DNA of 64,000 nt from Hoyosella levis (GCF_026008515.1 NZ_BQYM01000003.1:1-64000), one strand, 5' to 3'. Shown: positions 32,211 through 41,120, numbered from the stretch's first letter. Translations and numbers: made by a program. The notes: generated by a model not told the origin, from the sequence alone.

Positions 32211-32753
32211 ATGCCCGAGCACCCCGCCTCGACCCACCAAGGAATACATCCCCCGAAGCTGGAGGCGTTCGACGTCGCGGCTCGCACGAACACCGATCCG
32301 AAAGGCTTCGTGCGCGCGGTCGATACCTACATCTCCGAGCCGTGGGGCCTGTACATGGGGCGGCCAGCGGATCATCGGCAGTTCCACTACATGGAGTCCT
32401 GGTTGCTGCCCAGCCTGCGGATCCGCGTCACGATCTTCCACTTCAACCCGGGGCACGAGCGCGATCAGGACTACTACATCGATATCGGCGAGTTCACTGC
32501 ATCCGATCCGGCCTGGACGTCAGTGGATCACTATCTCGACATCATTGTGCGCGAGGGCCGCGACGCCTATCTCGAGGACGTGGACGAGTTGCTCGCCGCG
32601 CACCAGGCGGGGCTTCTGTCGGTCGACCAGGCATCGACTGCCGTGCTGACCGCGACCACCGTGATGAGCGGCATCGCCGCTCATCAGCATTCCTTGATGA
32701 AATGGCTCGCCGCCCAGGGCATTCCCTTGCGGTGGCGCTCCGCTGCTAGCTGA
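32211..32753 (+). CDS. DUF402 family protein
   Basis: A 180-residue protein with the DUF402 fold signature: LYMGRPADHRQFHYMESWLL, then RVTIFHFNPGHERDQDYYIDIG and a C-terminal helix. DUF402/FomD-like proteins are nucleoside diphosphate phosphatases in characterised cases; activity here is not proven. It is divergent from uvrB, as Rv1632c is in M. tuberculosis from memory, and its end overlaps the coaE end by eight bases (convergent). Confidence 0.85.
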   Translation: MPEHPASTHQGIHPPKLEAFDVAARTNTDPKGFVRAVDTYISEPWGLYMGRPADHRQFHYMESWLLPSLRIRVTIFHFNPGHERDQDYYIDIGEFTASDPAWTSVDHYLDIIVREGRDAYLEDVDELLAAHQAGLLSVDQASTAVLTATTVMSGIAAHQHSLMKWLAAQGIPLRWRSAAS

Positions 32754-33879
32754 GCCGGGCGCGAGCCTGCTCGAGCCACGCTTCGAGCGCTGCCCGGTCT
32801 CCGTTGGCGCTCCGTTGCAGCCGGTCCGCGTACTCGGCGCGGGCCGCATCGTCTGAGCGCAGCCAGTCGCGCAGCGTGATCGCGAGCCGCTGGCCCGGGG
32901 TCCCCGCTCGCTGGAGATGCACCGTGGCGGGACGCCCAGGATCAGCATTGGCGTGGCGCGCGAGCACGTCGTCGTCGACACCTGCGGCGCCCGAGCCCGC
33001 GGTGCCCGTGCTGGCAGTATCCGTCGCAGGGAATCCGGCGTCGGCGAGGCGGTCCGCGAGCTCGTCGGCCTCGCCCTGGTCCGCGACAGCGATCTGGATA
33101 TCGATCGAGTCTGGCGCGGGAACTCCCGGCACCGAGGTGGGGCCGACGTGCTCGACAGCGGCACCCGTGCCACCGCAGGCCAGTCGCAGCCGGGCCACGA
33201 GCCGGGCAGCCTGCTCCGCCCACCGGGGATCGGGCTCGCTCGGCGTGACCGGAACCGGGACAGGGGCCCGGGTGCGCAGGTTGTGCTCGAACGGGACGAG
33301 CCGATCGTGCCAGGCCGCGGCGACCTGCTGGAGCAGGTGCTCGCGATCCTGGGTGTTGTCGAGCCAGATGTCGGCGGCGGCGCGGCGTTGCTCGTCAGTG
33401 GCCTGGGCGGCGATGCGGGCGCGCGCATCCGTCTCGGGCATGCCACGGCTGCTGGTTAGGCGGTGGACGCGCTGGTCCTCCTCCGCGTGCACGACGAGCA
33501 CGAGGTGGCAGGTGGGCGCGAGGCCATTCTCGATGAGCAGCGGGATGTCGTGGACGAGGATGCCATCGGGTGGTGCCGCGGCGATGATCTCGCCGGTGCG
33601 CGCCCCCACGCGGGGGTGCACGATGCTGTTGAGGGTGGCGCGGGATTGATCGTCGCTGAAGGCGACGGCAGCGAGGGCGGGGCGATCGAGCGTGCCCTCG
33701 CTGGTGAGGATCTCGGTGCCGAACGCGTCGACGAGCTCGGCAAGGCCGGGGGTCCCGGGCTCGACGACCTCACGGGCGATCTTGTCGGCGTCGACGATGG
33801 TGGCGCCGAGCTCGGCGAGCCTGGTCGAGACGGTGGATTTTCCGGCTCCGATGCCGCCGGTGAGGCCTACGCGTAGCAC
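32746..33879 (-). CDS. coaE: Dephospho-CoA kinase fused to GrpB/UPF0157 domain
   Basis: Last step of coenzyme A synthesis. Residues 1 to about 195 are the kinase: P-loop GLTGGIGAGKST, DADKIAREVV and HDIPLLIENGL. Residues about 200-377 are a UPF0157/GrpB nucleotidyltransferase-like domain (VEHVGPTSVPGVPAPDSIDIQI). The same fusion exists in mycobacterial CoaE, where the tail is reported to help folding. The GTG at 33879 directly precedes the P-loop segment; CACACT lies 7 bases upstream and no ribosome site is present. Confidence 0.95.
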   Translation of the reverse strand: MLRVGLTGGIGAGKSTVSTRLAELGATIVDADKIAREVVEPGTPGLAELVDAFGTEILTSEGTLDRPALAAVAFSDDQSRATLNSIVHPRVGARTGEIIAAAPPDGILVHDIPLLIENGLAPTCHLVLVVHAEEDQRVHRLTSSRGMPETDARARIAAQATDEQRRAAADIWLDNTQDREHLLQQVAAAWHDRLVPFEHNLRTRAPVPVPVTPSEPDPRWAEQAARLVARLRLACGGTGAAVEHVGPTSVPGVPAPDSIDIQIAVADQGEADELADRLADAGFPATDTASTGTAGSGAAGVDDDVLARHANADPGRPATVHLQRAGTPGQRLAITLRDWLRSDDAARAEYADRLQRSANGDRAALEAWLEQARARLS

Positions 33880-33960
33880 GCGGTCGAGTGTGCCATACCA
33901 GGGCGCGGGTGGTTCGCGGTGGCTGCGGATGCGGGGCACGATACCGACGACGGAACGGGC

Positions 33961-33990
33961 CGAGCCCCGGCCTTGTAAGGCCGGGGCTCG
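33961..33990. terminator. Strong hairpin downstream of rpsA
   Basis: CGAGCCCCGGCCTT (33961-33974) and AAGGCCGGGGCTCG (33977-33990) form a 14-bp perfect stem. It starts 20 bases past the rpsA stop and lies upstream of coaE on the same strand. It has no T-tract, the usual actinobacterial form, and probably separates rpsA from coaE. Confidence 0.8.
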
Positions 33991-34009
33991 GTGTTGATGC
34001 TGGGCTGGA

Positions 34010-35479
34010 TCAGCCGTTGTTGCCGGAGAGCTTCTCGCGGAGCGCGGCGAGCTGCTCGTCGCTGGCGAGGGTCCCGGAACCGGTGGTGGTCGGCGCGGCT
34101 GCTGCCTCGGCGACACCACTGTCCGAGGAGTAGTTGCTCGGTGCGGCCTCGGCGGCTTCTGCCTCGACCTTGGCGAACTTCTCCATCTGGGCGGTGTGCA
34201 TCTTGTGGCGACGCTCGGCCTCGGCGTAGCGGGCCTCCCACTCCTCGCGCTGCTTCTCGAAGCCCTCGAGCCATTCGTTGGTCTCGGGATCGAAGCCCTC
34301 GGGGAAGATGTAGTTGCCAGCCTCGTCGTAGGAATCGGCCATGCCGTACTTGGCGGGGTCGAACTCCTCGGTGTACTCCTCGTTGGCCTGCTTGAGGCTC
34401 AGCGAGATCCGGCGACGCTCGAGGTCGATGTCGATGACCTTGACCATGGCATCGTCGTTGACGCTGACGACCTGGTCCGGCACCTCGACGTGGCGCTCGG
34501 CGAGCTCGGAGATGTGCACGAGGCCCTCGATCCCCTCTTCGACGCGGACGAACGCGCCGAACGGAACGAGCTTGGTGACCTTGCCGGGCACGATCTGGCC
34601 GATGGCGTGGGTGCGGGCGAACTGGCGCCACGGGTCTTCCTGGGTCGCCTTGAGCGACAGGGAGACACGCTCGCGGTCCATGTCGACATCGAGGACCTCG
34701 ACGGTGACCTCGTCGCCGACCTGCACGACCTCGGAGGGGTGATCGATGTGCTTCCAGGACAGCTCGGAGACGTGCACGAGGCCGTCGACGCCGCCAAGGT
34801 CGACGAAGGCGCCGAAGTTGACGATCGAGGACACGACGCCCTTGCGGACCTGGCCCTTCTGGAGCTGGTGGAGGAACTCGCTGCGAACCTCGGACTGAGT
34901 CTGCTCGAGCCATGCGCGGCGGGACAGGACCACGTTGTTGCGGTTCTTGTCGAGCTCGATGATCTTGGCCTCGATCTCCTTGCCGACGTACGGCTGGAGG
35001 TCGCGGACGCGGCGCATCTCGACCAGGGAAGCGGGAAGGAAGCCACGGAGGCCGATGTCGAGGATAAGTCCACCCTTGACAACCTCGATGACGGTGCCCT
35101 TGACGGCCTCGTCCTTCTCCTTGAGCGCCTCGATGGTGCCCCAGGCGCGCTCGTACTGCGCGCGCTTCTTGGACAGGATCAGGCGCCCGTCCTTGTCTTC
35201 CTTGGTGAGGACGAGTGCCTCGACAGCGTCACCGACCGTGACGACCTCGCTGGGATCGACATCGTGCTTGATCGACAGCTCGCGGGACGGGATGACACCC
35301 TCGGTCTTGTAGCCGATGTCGAGCAGGACCTCGTCACGATCGACCTTGACGATGGTCCCTTCAACGATGTCGCCGTCGTTGAAGTACTTGATGGTTGCGT
35401 CGACGGCGGCGAGGAAATCCTCGGCGGAGCCAATGTCATTAATGGCTACCTGCGGCGAGGTCGAGGTTGTGGTGGGCAT
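34010..35479 (-). CDS. rpsA: 30S ribosomal protein S1
   Basis: mRNA-binding ribosomal protein of 489 residues with four S1 domains at about 35-105, 120-190, 205-275 and 290-360. It is nearly identical to mycobacterial RpsA through residue 400 (IDIGYKTEGVIPSRELS, GFLPASLVEMRRVRDLQPY, NFGAFVDLGGVDGLVHVSEL). The tail is acidic and variable, ending ASDEQLAALREKLSGNNG; in M. tuberculosis the equivalent C-terminus was implicated in pyrazinoic-acid binding, which is disputed. The ATG at 35479 gives the family N-terminus MPTTTSTSPQVAINDIGS. Confidence 0.98.
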   Translation of the reverse strand: MPTTTSTSPQVAINDIGSAEDFLAAVDATIKYFNDGDIVEGTIVKVDRDEVLLDIGYKTEGVIPSRELSIKHDVDPSEVVTVGDAVEALVLTKEDKDGRLILSKKRAQYERAWGTIEALKEKDEAVKGTVIEVVKGGLILDIGLRGFLPASLVEMRRVRDLQPYVGKEIEAKIIELDKNRNNVVLSRRAWLEQTQSEVRSEFLHQLQKGQVRKGVVSSIVNFGAFVDLGGVDGLVHVSELSWKHIDHPSEVVQVGDEVTVEVLDVDMDRERVSLSLKATQEDPWRQFARTHAIGQIVPGKVTKLVPFGAFVRVEEGIEGLVHISELAERHVEVPDQVVSVNDDAMVKVIDIDLERRRISLSLKQANEEYTEEFDPAKYGMADSYDEAGNYIFPEGFDPETNEWLEGFEKQREEWEARYAEAERRHKMHTAQMEKFAKVEAEAAEAAPSNYSSDSGVAEAAAAPTTTGSGTLASDEQLAALREKLSGNNG

Positions 35480-35663
35480 TAGGTGAGGTGCTCCGGACAT
35501 TTGGACTCAAAGTTACATGGACAGGTGCAGGCCCGCGCGGCACCTCGAGCGCCCCTGCTGGAAGACACCGCAGAACGAGTGAGCCGGGAGGCTTTTCCCG
35601 GGCAGCCCTCGAGCACCCTCAGGCACACGCAAAACCCTACCGTGCACACGGCACAGCACGAAT

Positions 35664-35693
35664 AGAGTACGTGATCACACAGTTATGCGGCAA
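35664..35693 (-). promoter_or_regulatory. Probable rpsA promoter
   Basis: On the minus strand TTGCCG (35693-35688), an 18-base spacer and TACTCT (35669-35664). The start site would be near 35657, giving a leader of about 180 bases before rpsA. The surrounding 35640-35790 is the most AT-rich part of this region. The 320-base gap between rpsA and padR holds this promoter and the padR promoter, and no other gene is seen. Confidence 0.55.
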
Positions 35694-35760
35694 ACCCAAC
35701 CCGCAGCAACAGCAATCGATTCCCCGCCCTGCATGCCAGGCGCCCGGCCTAGCTTAAGGC

Positions 35761-35799
35761 CCTGTACATTACTGTGCGTCACACTGTATTGTAGGAGTC
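35761..35799 (+). promoter_or_regulatory. padR promoter with imperfect dyad
   Basis: TATTGT (35787-35792) lies 7 bases before the padR ATG, fitting a leaderless start, although AGGAG is also present only two bases from the ATG. TACTGTGCGTCACACTGTA (about 35770-35788) forms an imperfect dyad overlapping the -10, a likely autoregulatory operator for the PadR protein. Confidence 0.5.
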
Positions 35800-36141
35800 A
35801 TGACGCGGGACGAGGTACTACCAGGGCACTTGCAGGAGCTACGCCGGGGCACCGTCACATTGGCCTGCCTGGCAACACTCTCCGAGCCTCGCTACGGCTA
35901 CGCGCTGCTTGAATCGCTGCGAGCGGCAGGCCTCGAGGTCGACGGCAATACCCTCTATCCGCTCCTGCGGCGCCTCGACAAGCAGGGACTCCTCGACAGC
36001 GAGTGGAATACCGAGGAGCCGAGGCCACGCAAGTTCTATCGCGTCAGCGAGCTCGGTACCGCCATCCTCCAGGAACTGACCGACGAGTGGCGGCACCTCA
36101 ACGCATCCATCGAATCACTCTCACGAGGAGAAGCGGAATGA
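35800..36141 (+). CDS. PadR family transcriptional regulator
   Basis: A 113-residue winged-helix regulator: RRGTVTLACLATLSEPRYGYALLESL, GNTLYPLLRRLDKQGLLDSEW and RKFYRVSELGTAIL are the PadR N-terminal fold. It lacks the long C-terminal dimerisation arm, so it belongs to the short PadR-s2 type. Its stop overlaps the start of the next gene (ATGA), so the two are coupled. PadR/membrane-protein pairs usually act together, with the regulator controlling its partner. Confidence 0.92.
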   Translation: MTRDEVLPGHLQELRRGTVTLACLATLSEPRYGYALLESLRAAGLEVDGNTLYPLLRRLDKQGLLDSEWNTEEPRPRKFYRVSELGTAILQELTDEWRHLNASIESLSRGEAE

Positions 36142-37097
36142 CTACTCTCACCGAGCGCTACGTATGGGACGTCGTCCGGCGCCTCCCCGAGAAGCAGCGC
36201 GGAGACATCGCCGCCGAGCTGACCGTGGCGATCACCGACATGGTCGACGCGCGCACCGACGCTGGCCAGCCGCACGCCGACGCTGAGCGGGCCGCGCTGG
36301 TCGAGCTGGGCGAGCCCCGCGCGCTGGCGGGCAAGTACCGCGACCGGCCGCAGTACCTGATCGGGCCCGAGCTCTTCCCGGACTACGTCAGGCTGCTCCA
36401 GCTGCTCGCCACGATCGTCCTTCCTGTCATCGCCATCGTGATCGTCGCGGTCAAGCTGGTCGAGGACGAACCGATCGCCGGCGTGCTGGGCTCAGCGATC
36501 GGCGTCACCATCGAGGTCGCCGTGCAACTCGTGTTCTGGGTGACGCTGGTGTTCGCGATCATCGAGCGATCCGGTGGCCAGGAAGACGTCCTCGAGCATG
36601 AGGATTGGGACCCGGATTCACTGCCAGCCACCACCGGCACGACAACGATCTCCCGCGGCGAGACGGTCGCTGGAATGGCGTTCATCCTCATCGCCATCGG
36701 GTTCCTGTTCTGGCAGCACCTGCGCTCACCTGTCTCCACGCTCGACGACGCCCGCGTTCCGATGCTCGACCCCGAGCTGTGGAACGGCTGGATGCAGGTC
36801 ATCATCGCCATCCTCGTCCTCTCGCTCGCGATCGAGATCGCCAAGTACGTTCGCGGCCAATGGAACTACCCCATCGCGATCGCGAACACAGCAGCGAACG
36901 TGGCATTCCTCGCGGTCATCGGCTGGCTAGCCAGCGCCGAGAAGCTGATCAACCCCGAACTGCTCGTGACGATCGCAGAACGAGCGCAGTGGGATTCGGT
37001 CCCCACGATCAACCCATGGCTCATCATCCTGGTCGTCGCGGCGATCGCGATCTGGGACAGCGTGGACGGTTTGCGCAAGTCGCGCGCTGCCGCCTAG
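36138..37097 (+). CDS. HAAS-like multi-pass membrane protein paired with PadR
   Basis: A 319-residue protein. The N-terminal 70 residues (RYVWDVVRRLPEKQRGDIAAEL, AALVELGEPRALAGKYRDRP) match the HAAS-type helical domain found with PadR regulators. About five transmembrane segments follow, near 85-108, 115-140, 175-193, 218-235 and 247-310. Start ATG overlaps padR; GAGGAG lies upstream. The role is unknown. It probably senses or responds to membrane stress with PadR, which is inference from the pairing. Confidence 0.8.
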   Translation: MTTLTERYVWDVVRRLPEKQRGDIAAELTVAITDMVDARTDAGQPHADAERAALVELGEPRALAGKYRDRPQYLIGPELFPDYVRLLQLLATIVLPVIAIVIVAVKLVEDEPIAGVLGSAIGVTIEVAVQLVFWVTLVFAIIERSGGQEDVLEHEDWDPDSLPATTGTTTISRGETVAGMAFILIAIGFLFWQHLRSPVSTLDDARVPMLDPELWNGWMQVIIAILVLSLAIEIAKYVRGQWNYPIAIANTAANVAFLAVIGWLASAEKLINPELLVTIAERAQWDSVPTINPWLIILVVAAIAIWDSVDGLRKSRAAA

Positions 37098-37099
37098 CT

Positions 37100-37148
37100 G
37101 TATCAAGCGTAGCCAGCGGCCGGCCTCGCCCGCCGCTGGCTACGCTTG
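37100..37148. terminator. 18-bp perfect inverted repeat after the PadR operon
   Basis: ATCAAGCGTAGCCAGCGG (37100-37117), a 13-base loop, then its exact complement (37131-37148). It starts three bases past the membrane-protein stop and ends 30 bases before the next start. The stem is very stable with no T-tract. Confidence 0.8.
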
Positions 37149-37178
37149 ATGCCTCCCGATCAACCAGTGGCAGGAAGC

Positions 37179-38042
37179 ATGAGCCCCGATTCCCCCGAGC
37201 ACCAATCCACCGATGCCGCGCCCGACCCCGAGCACACGACCGTCTCCCACCGGCGCGTGACCTCGCCCGAGAGCGATGCCGCCAACCGCGCCTGGTGGGA
37301 CTACGACGCCATCGCGTACCACGACGAGCACGCGGACTTCCTCGGCGTCGACTCCCCCGCGGGCGAGTTCATCTGGTGCCCCGAGTCGCTGCATGAGGGC
37401 GATATGCGCCTGCTCGGCGACATCACGGGCAAGCGAATCCTCGAGATCGGGTGCGGTTCCGCGCCGTGCTCGCGGTGGCTGGCCAGCAATGGCGCCACCG
37501 CGATCGGGCTGGACATATCCACGGGCATGCTGGCTCGAGCTCGTGATGTGATGGCGTGCGGCGGGCCGCAGGTGCCCCTGGTGCAGGCCTCGGCGGAGCG
37601 GTTGCCGTTCGCCAGCGAGACGTTCGACGCGGCCTGCTCCGCTTTCGGGGGCGTGCCCTTCGTCGCTGATTCCGCCCGCGTCATGCGGGAGGTAGCGCGC
37701 GTCCTCCGGCCTGGAGCGCCCTGGGTGTTCTCGATCAACCATCCGATGCGCTGGATGTTCCCCGACGATCCCGGTCCCCGCGGCCTGACCGTGGTGTCCT
37801 CCTACTTCGACCGCAGCCCGTACGTGGAGGTCGACTCCAACGGGATACCGGCCTACGTCGAGCATCACCGCACGATGGGTGACCGGATCCGCGAGATCGT
37901 CGCTGCTGGTCTCGTGCTCGAGGATGTCGTCGAGCCCGAGTGGCCGGAGTGGCTCGATCGCGAATGGGGGCAATGGAGCCCGCTGCGGGGCTGGCACTTC
38001 CCCGGGACCGCGATCTTCCGGACGCGCAAGCCCGCGGCCTGA
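37179..38042 (+). CDS. Class I SAM-dependent methyltransferase
   Basis: A 287-residue methyltransferase. It has motif I RILEIGCGSAPCSRWL, the acidic post-I residue in IGLDIS, and the later PLVQASAERLPFASETFDAA and VLRPGAPWVFSINHPMRWMF. Substrate is unknown; the fold resembles ubiquinone/menaquinone or small-molecule methyltransferases. The ATG at 37179 has GGAA upstream; an earlier in-frame start at 37146 would lie inside the terminator stem. The first 50 residues are acidic and Pro-rich, likely disordered. Confidence 0.88.
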   Translation: MSPDSPEHQSTDAAPDPEHTTVSHRRVTSPESDAANRAWWDYDAIAYHDEHADFLGVDSPAGEFIWCPESLHEGDMRLLGDITGKRILEIGCGSAPCSRWLASNGATAIGLDISTGMLARARDVMACGGPQVPLVQASAERLPFASETFDAACSAFGGVPFVADSARVMREVARVLRPGAPWVFSINHPMRWMFPDDPGPRGLTVVSSYFDRSPYVEVDSNGIPAYVEHHRTMGDRIREIVAAGLVLEDVVEPEWPEWLDREWGQWSPLRGWHFPGTAIFRTRKPAA

Positions 38043-38051
38043 GAGCGGCTG

Positions 38052-39821
38052 CTACTCGCCCGAGTGCACGGCAACCCCGACCGGCCCGGTGCCCACGCAC
38101 ATCTCGAGGCCCGGCTCCATCGTGCGCAGCACGAGCGTGTCCCCGCTTCCCACGAGGCGGACGTACACCGTGTTGAGCCCGGCCTCGACCGGGAACAGGA
38201 CCTCGCGGCCCCGGTCGTCGTCGAAGCGAATCATGGCGCTCCCCGACCCCGAGGCGAAATAGTTCAGCTGGGCCGTCCATCCATGCTCGATCATCGCGCC
38301 ATCGAGCGGCACACGGCGCGGCGCGCTATAGGTGATCCGGTGCCCGCAGTCCGGCACAGGACCAGGCTGGATGCGCCGGTTCCACCACACCTCCGCGGGC
38401 ACGATGGCTCCGTCGTCGGTAATCATCCGTAGCTCCGTCACCGAATCGGTCACGACGATGCGGTCGCGCAGCGGCACGAGGAACCCGCTCGCGAGGTTCA
38501 TGGGATAGGCGACGGGCCCGAGAACCGCCCACGGCACTTCCTGCTCGAGGATCTCGGCGCGCCCGGTCGCCGTGCTGGCCCGGATGCCCTCCATGTACGC
38601 GCGTGCCGGGGAATCGGACCAGGACCGCGAGAAGGCGATGGTCGTCCACGTGCTGCCGGCGACAAGCACGGCCCCTGCTAGGGCCAGCGACACGGACCGG
38701 AGCATCATCGGCATTGCCCGGCGAGGATCACGGGGCGGAGCAACGAGCACCAGGGCGATCGCGATCGCGATGACCACTGCGGAATCAGCGAGATAGCGCA
38801 GCGACAGAACGATCTCGATGGCCGTGCCATTGCCGCCCCGCACGGCCGCCACCGGCACCAGGGTTGCTGCGACATACAGCACCACCGCGCCCAGGACGAG
38901 CAACGCATGCTGCCGGCGCCACGCCGCCAGTGCGATCACCCCGGCGACCACGGCCAGGGCCACGATAACCAGCGCCAGGGGCGGGTCCGCCCACGGCGTC
39001 GAGGGCTGCCACCGCTCCCACTGCCACGGCCCGCCCACCAGGGCTGGTACTACGCCATCGGCGACCGCGCGCCCCAGGAACCGCGGATAGCTGCCCAGGC
39101 CGTCCCACACCGCATCACGGGCCCCGGCCAGCCAATAGAAGGGCAACCAGGCCACCAGCACCAGCCCCTGGGCAAGCCACATCGGCCACGTCCGGCGGAG
39201 CGCTCCGCGGCTGGCTCCCGTGATCCGCGCCCACAGCAGCAGCGCTGCCAGCGCGACCGCCGGCACAACTACGGCTTTCTCGAAGAAGCCGAGGCCCAGC
39301 ACGAGCACCACGACGCTGCTCGCCAGCCACCGCCGGCGACCGGTGCGGGCATAGAGGACGGCATCGCCGACGGCCCACGCCATCGCGGCCTGCAGCGGGA
39401 GCGCGTTGAGCGCGGCGGACCACCATGCCATCGCAGGCAGCGTGAGCGGGCCGAGCGCGAACCATGCGAGCGGGACCAGCAGCACGGGCCGCCAACCAAC
39501 CAGGATGACCAGCATGCGCAGCACCGCCACCAGCGCTAGCGCCTGCAACAGCAGCACCGATGCGGCGGCGACCCCCCAACCGAGCGGGCTCACCGCGGTG
39601 ACGATCCACGTCACCAGGAACGCCAGCGGCATCACATGCCCGTCGTGGCTCGCCAGGAGAAGGTCCGCCGACCAGGGCGCCTCGCGGGCAGCGCGGCTCG
39701 CAAGGATGAAGTCGTCCCAGTAGAAGTAGCCCTCGTGCAGCACCCAGCCGCGAAGCAGCAGCGCGACGCCCATGATCGCCATGGCCCAGCCAAGGATCGC
39801 CGAGCGCCGGGGCTCACGCAT
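38052..39821 (-). CDS. Polytopic membrane protein, GT-C glycosyltransferase-like
   Basis: A 589-residue protein with about 10-11 hydrophobic segments through residue 430 and a C-terminal extracytoplasmic domain of about 160 residues. The first loop has WDD (residues 35-37, in GYFYWDDFIL), reminiscent of the acidic motif of GT-C lipid-linked sugar transferases. The C-terminal part (MITDDGAIVPAEVWWNRRI, LNTVYVRLVG) looks beta-rich. I infer a cell-envelope glycosyltransferase but cannot name the substrate. Its start overlaps the hydrolase gene upstream by eight bases, so the two are coupled. Confidence 0.7.
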   Translation of the reverse strand: MREPRRSAILGWAMAIMGVALLLRGWVLHEGYFYWDDFILASRAAREAPWSADLLLASHDGHVMPLAFLVTWIVTAVSPLGWGVAAASVLLLQALALVAVLRMLVILVGWRPVLLVPLAWFALGPLTLPAMAWWSAALNALPLQAAMAWAVGDAVLYARTGRRRWLASSVVVLVLGLGFFEKAVVVPAVALAALLLWARITGASRGALRRTWPMWLAQGLVLVAWLPFYWLAGARDAVWDGLGSYPRFLGRAVADGVVPALVGGPWQWERWQPSTPWADPPLALVIVALAVVAGVIALAAWRRQHALLVLGAVVLYVAATLVPVAAVRGGNGTAIEIVLSLRYLADSAVVIAIAIALVLVAPPRDPRRAMPMMLRSVSLALAGAVLVAGSTWTTIAFSRSWSDSPARAYMEGIRASTATGRAEILEQEVPWAVLGPVAYPMNLASGFLVPLRDRIVVTDSVTELRMITDDGAIVPAEVWWNRRIQPGPVPDCGHRITYSAPRRVPLDGAMIEHGWTAQLNYFASGSGSAMIRFDDDRGREVLFPVEAGLNTVYVRLVGSGDTLVLRTMEPGLEMCVGTGPVGVAVHSGE

Positions 39822-40488
39822 CGGGCACCAGCAGCTCCAGCGCCGCGGCAACGCTCGTCGCGGTCATCGCGGGGCGACGGCCGCCCCCGAGATCATGGCG
39901 CGCACCCTCGACCACGACGAGCCGGGTGGGGGAAGCGAGCTCGCGCAGCGCGGCGGTGGCCTCGTCGACGGTGCCGAACGGGTCGCGATCCCCGTGCACG
40001 AACATCGTCGGCCGGGAGATCGCTGGGAAGTGCTCGGTGCGCATCCGGTCCGGCTTGCCCGGCGGATGGAAAGGATACGACAGCAGGAGCAAGCCGTCCG
40101 CGATGCCCGGCTCCTCCGCGCAGAGCATGCTCGACTGCCTACCGCCGTAGGAATGGCCGCCGGTGAACACCGGCACGTCCGTGCGCTCCCGCAGCTCGCG
40201 CGCGGCCAGGGCGATTCCCGCGCGGTCGATTCCGGCGTGCGCGCGGTGCGGGGGCCCGGCTGATCGACGGACGCGGAACGGCAGGTTGAAGCGGAGGACA
40301 AGGATGCCCTTGCGCGCGAGCTCGCTGGCGACCTCGACCAGCAACGGGCTCGTGGCATCGCCGCCCGCGCCGTGGGAAAGCGCGAGCGCCGCGCGCGGTG
40401 CGGCGCACTCGTGCAGGTAGCCCGTGACCGCGGAATCACCGTCGCCGAGCTCGATGGGTACCACGGGAGGTGTCGGCACGGATTCCAT
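39814..40488 (-). CDS. Alpha/beta hydrolase of KANL3/Tex30 (dienelactone hydrolase-like) type
   Basis: A 224-residue hydrolase with ALALSHGAGGD (oxyanion loop), nucleophile Ser113 in GGHSYGG, an acid in VHGDRDPFG and a His in GARHDLGGG. Substrate is unknown. The ATG at 40488 has TACGGT 7 bases upstream, suggesting a leaderless start; another ATG at 40524 would add 12 residues. It overlaps the following membrane-protein gene and is divergent from trx. Confidence 0.85.
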   Translation of the reverse strand: MESVPTPPVVPIELGDGDSAVTGYLHECAAPRAALALSHGAGGDATSPLLVEVASELARKGILVLRFNLPFRVRRSAGPPHRAHAGIDRAGIALAARELRERTDVPVFTGGHSYGGRQSSMLCAEEPGIADGLLLLSYPFHPPGKPDRMRTEHFPAISRPTMFVHGDRDPFGTVDEATAALRELASPTRLVVVEGARHDLGGGRRPAMTATSVAAALELLVPDA

Positions 40489-40601
40489 GCGGACGACCGT
40501 AGCGGACGGCGGCGGTTGGAACATTTCGCGGCGCGATCTCGTTACGTAGGGTAGACCGAGCCGGGGCACCACCCCGGAAACGATCAACGTTAGGAATACC
40601 A

Positions 40602-41003
40602 GTGGCGACTCAGGCCCTTACCCACACCGATTTTGAAACCACGATCACCGATAACGACGTGGTCCTGGTGGACTTCTGGGCCGAATGGTGCGGCCCCTGC
40701 AAGTCCTTCGCCCCGACTTTCGAGGCATCGTCGGAGAAGCATCCCGATGTGGTGCACGCCAAGGTCGATACCGAGGCCGAGCAGCAGCTCGCGGCCGCTG
40801 CGGGCATCCAGTCGATCCCGACCGTGATGGCGTTCCGCGAGGGAATCCTCGTGTTCGCGCAGCCTGGCGCCCTGCCGGCCGACGCGCTCGATAGCCTGAT
40901 CACCCAGGTCAAGGATCTCGACATGAACGAGGTCCGCGAGCAGATCGCCGCGCAGCAGGAGAACCCGGACCAAGAGGCTCCGCAGCAGGAGAACCAGCAG
41001 TAG
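40602..41003 (+). CDS. trxA: Thioredoxin
   Basis: Dithiol-disulfide oxidoreductase of 133 residues with the WCGPCKS active site (Cys30 and Cys33) and the cis-Pro in IQSIPTVMAF. After the fold, at about 108, there is a Gln/Glu-rich tail of about 25 residues (IAAQQENPDQEAPQQENQQ) not found in most thioredoxins. It has no signal peptide, so it is cytoplasmic. The GTG start has AGGA six bases upstream. Confidence 0.93.
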   Translation: MATQALTHTDFETTITDNDVVLVDFWAEWCGPCKSFAPTFEASSEKHPDVVHAKVDTEAEQQLAAAAGIQSIPTVMAFREGILVFAQPGALPADALDSLITQVKDLDMNEVREQIAAQQENPDQEAPQQENQQ

Positions 41004-41032
41004 GCAGGCGCTCGCCGCAGGTCGGCAGTCAC

Positions 41033-41059
41033 CGGGGAGGCAGTAATCCTGCCTCCCCG
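41033..41059. terminator. Bidirectional hairpin between trx and the dehydrogenase gene
   Basis: CGGGGAGGCAG (41033-41043), loop of five bases, CTGCCTCCCCG (41049-41059). It lies 30 bases past the trx stop and 62 bases past the convergent dehydrogenase stop. Confidence 0.75.
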
Positions 41060-41120
41060 TGGCATGTCCGAAGACGCCGCATGGCGCCGCCCGATCCCGG
41101 CATAGCCTGTCCCAGCATGA

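Noticed and set aside
34196-35482. 428-codon plus-strand open frame opposite rpsA
   Set aside because: Its Leu/Asp/Val-rich composition is the complement of rpsA codons; rpsA is certain.
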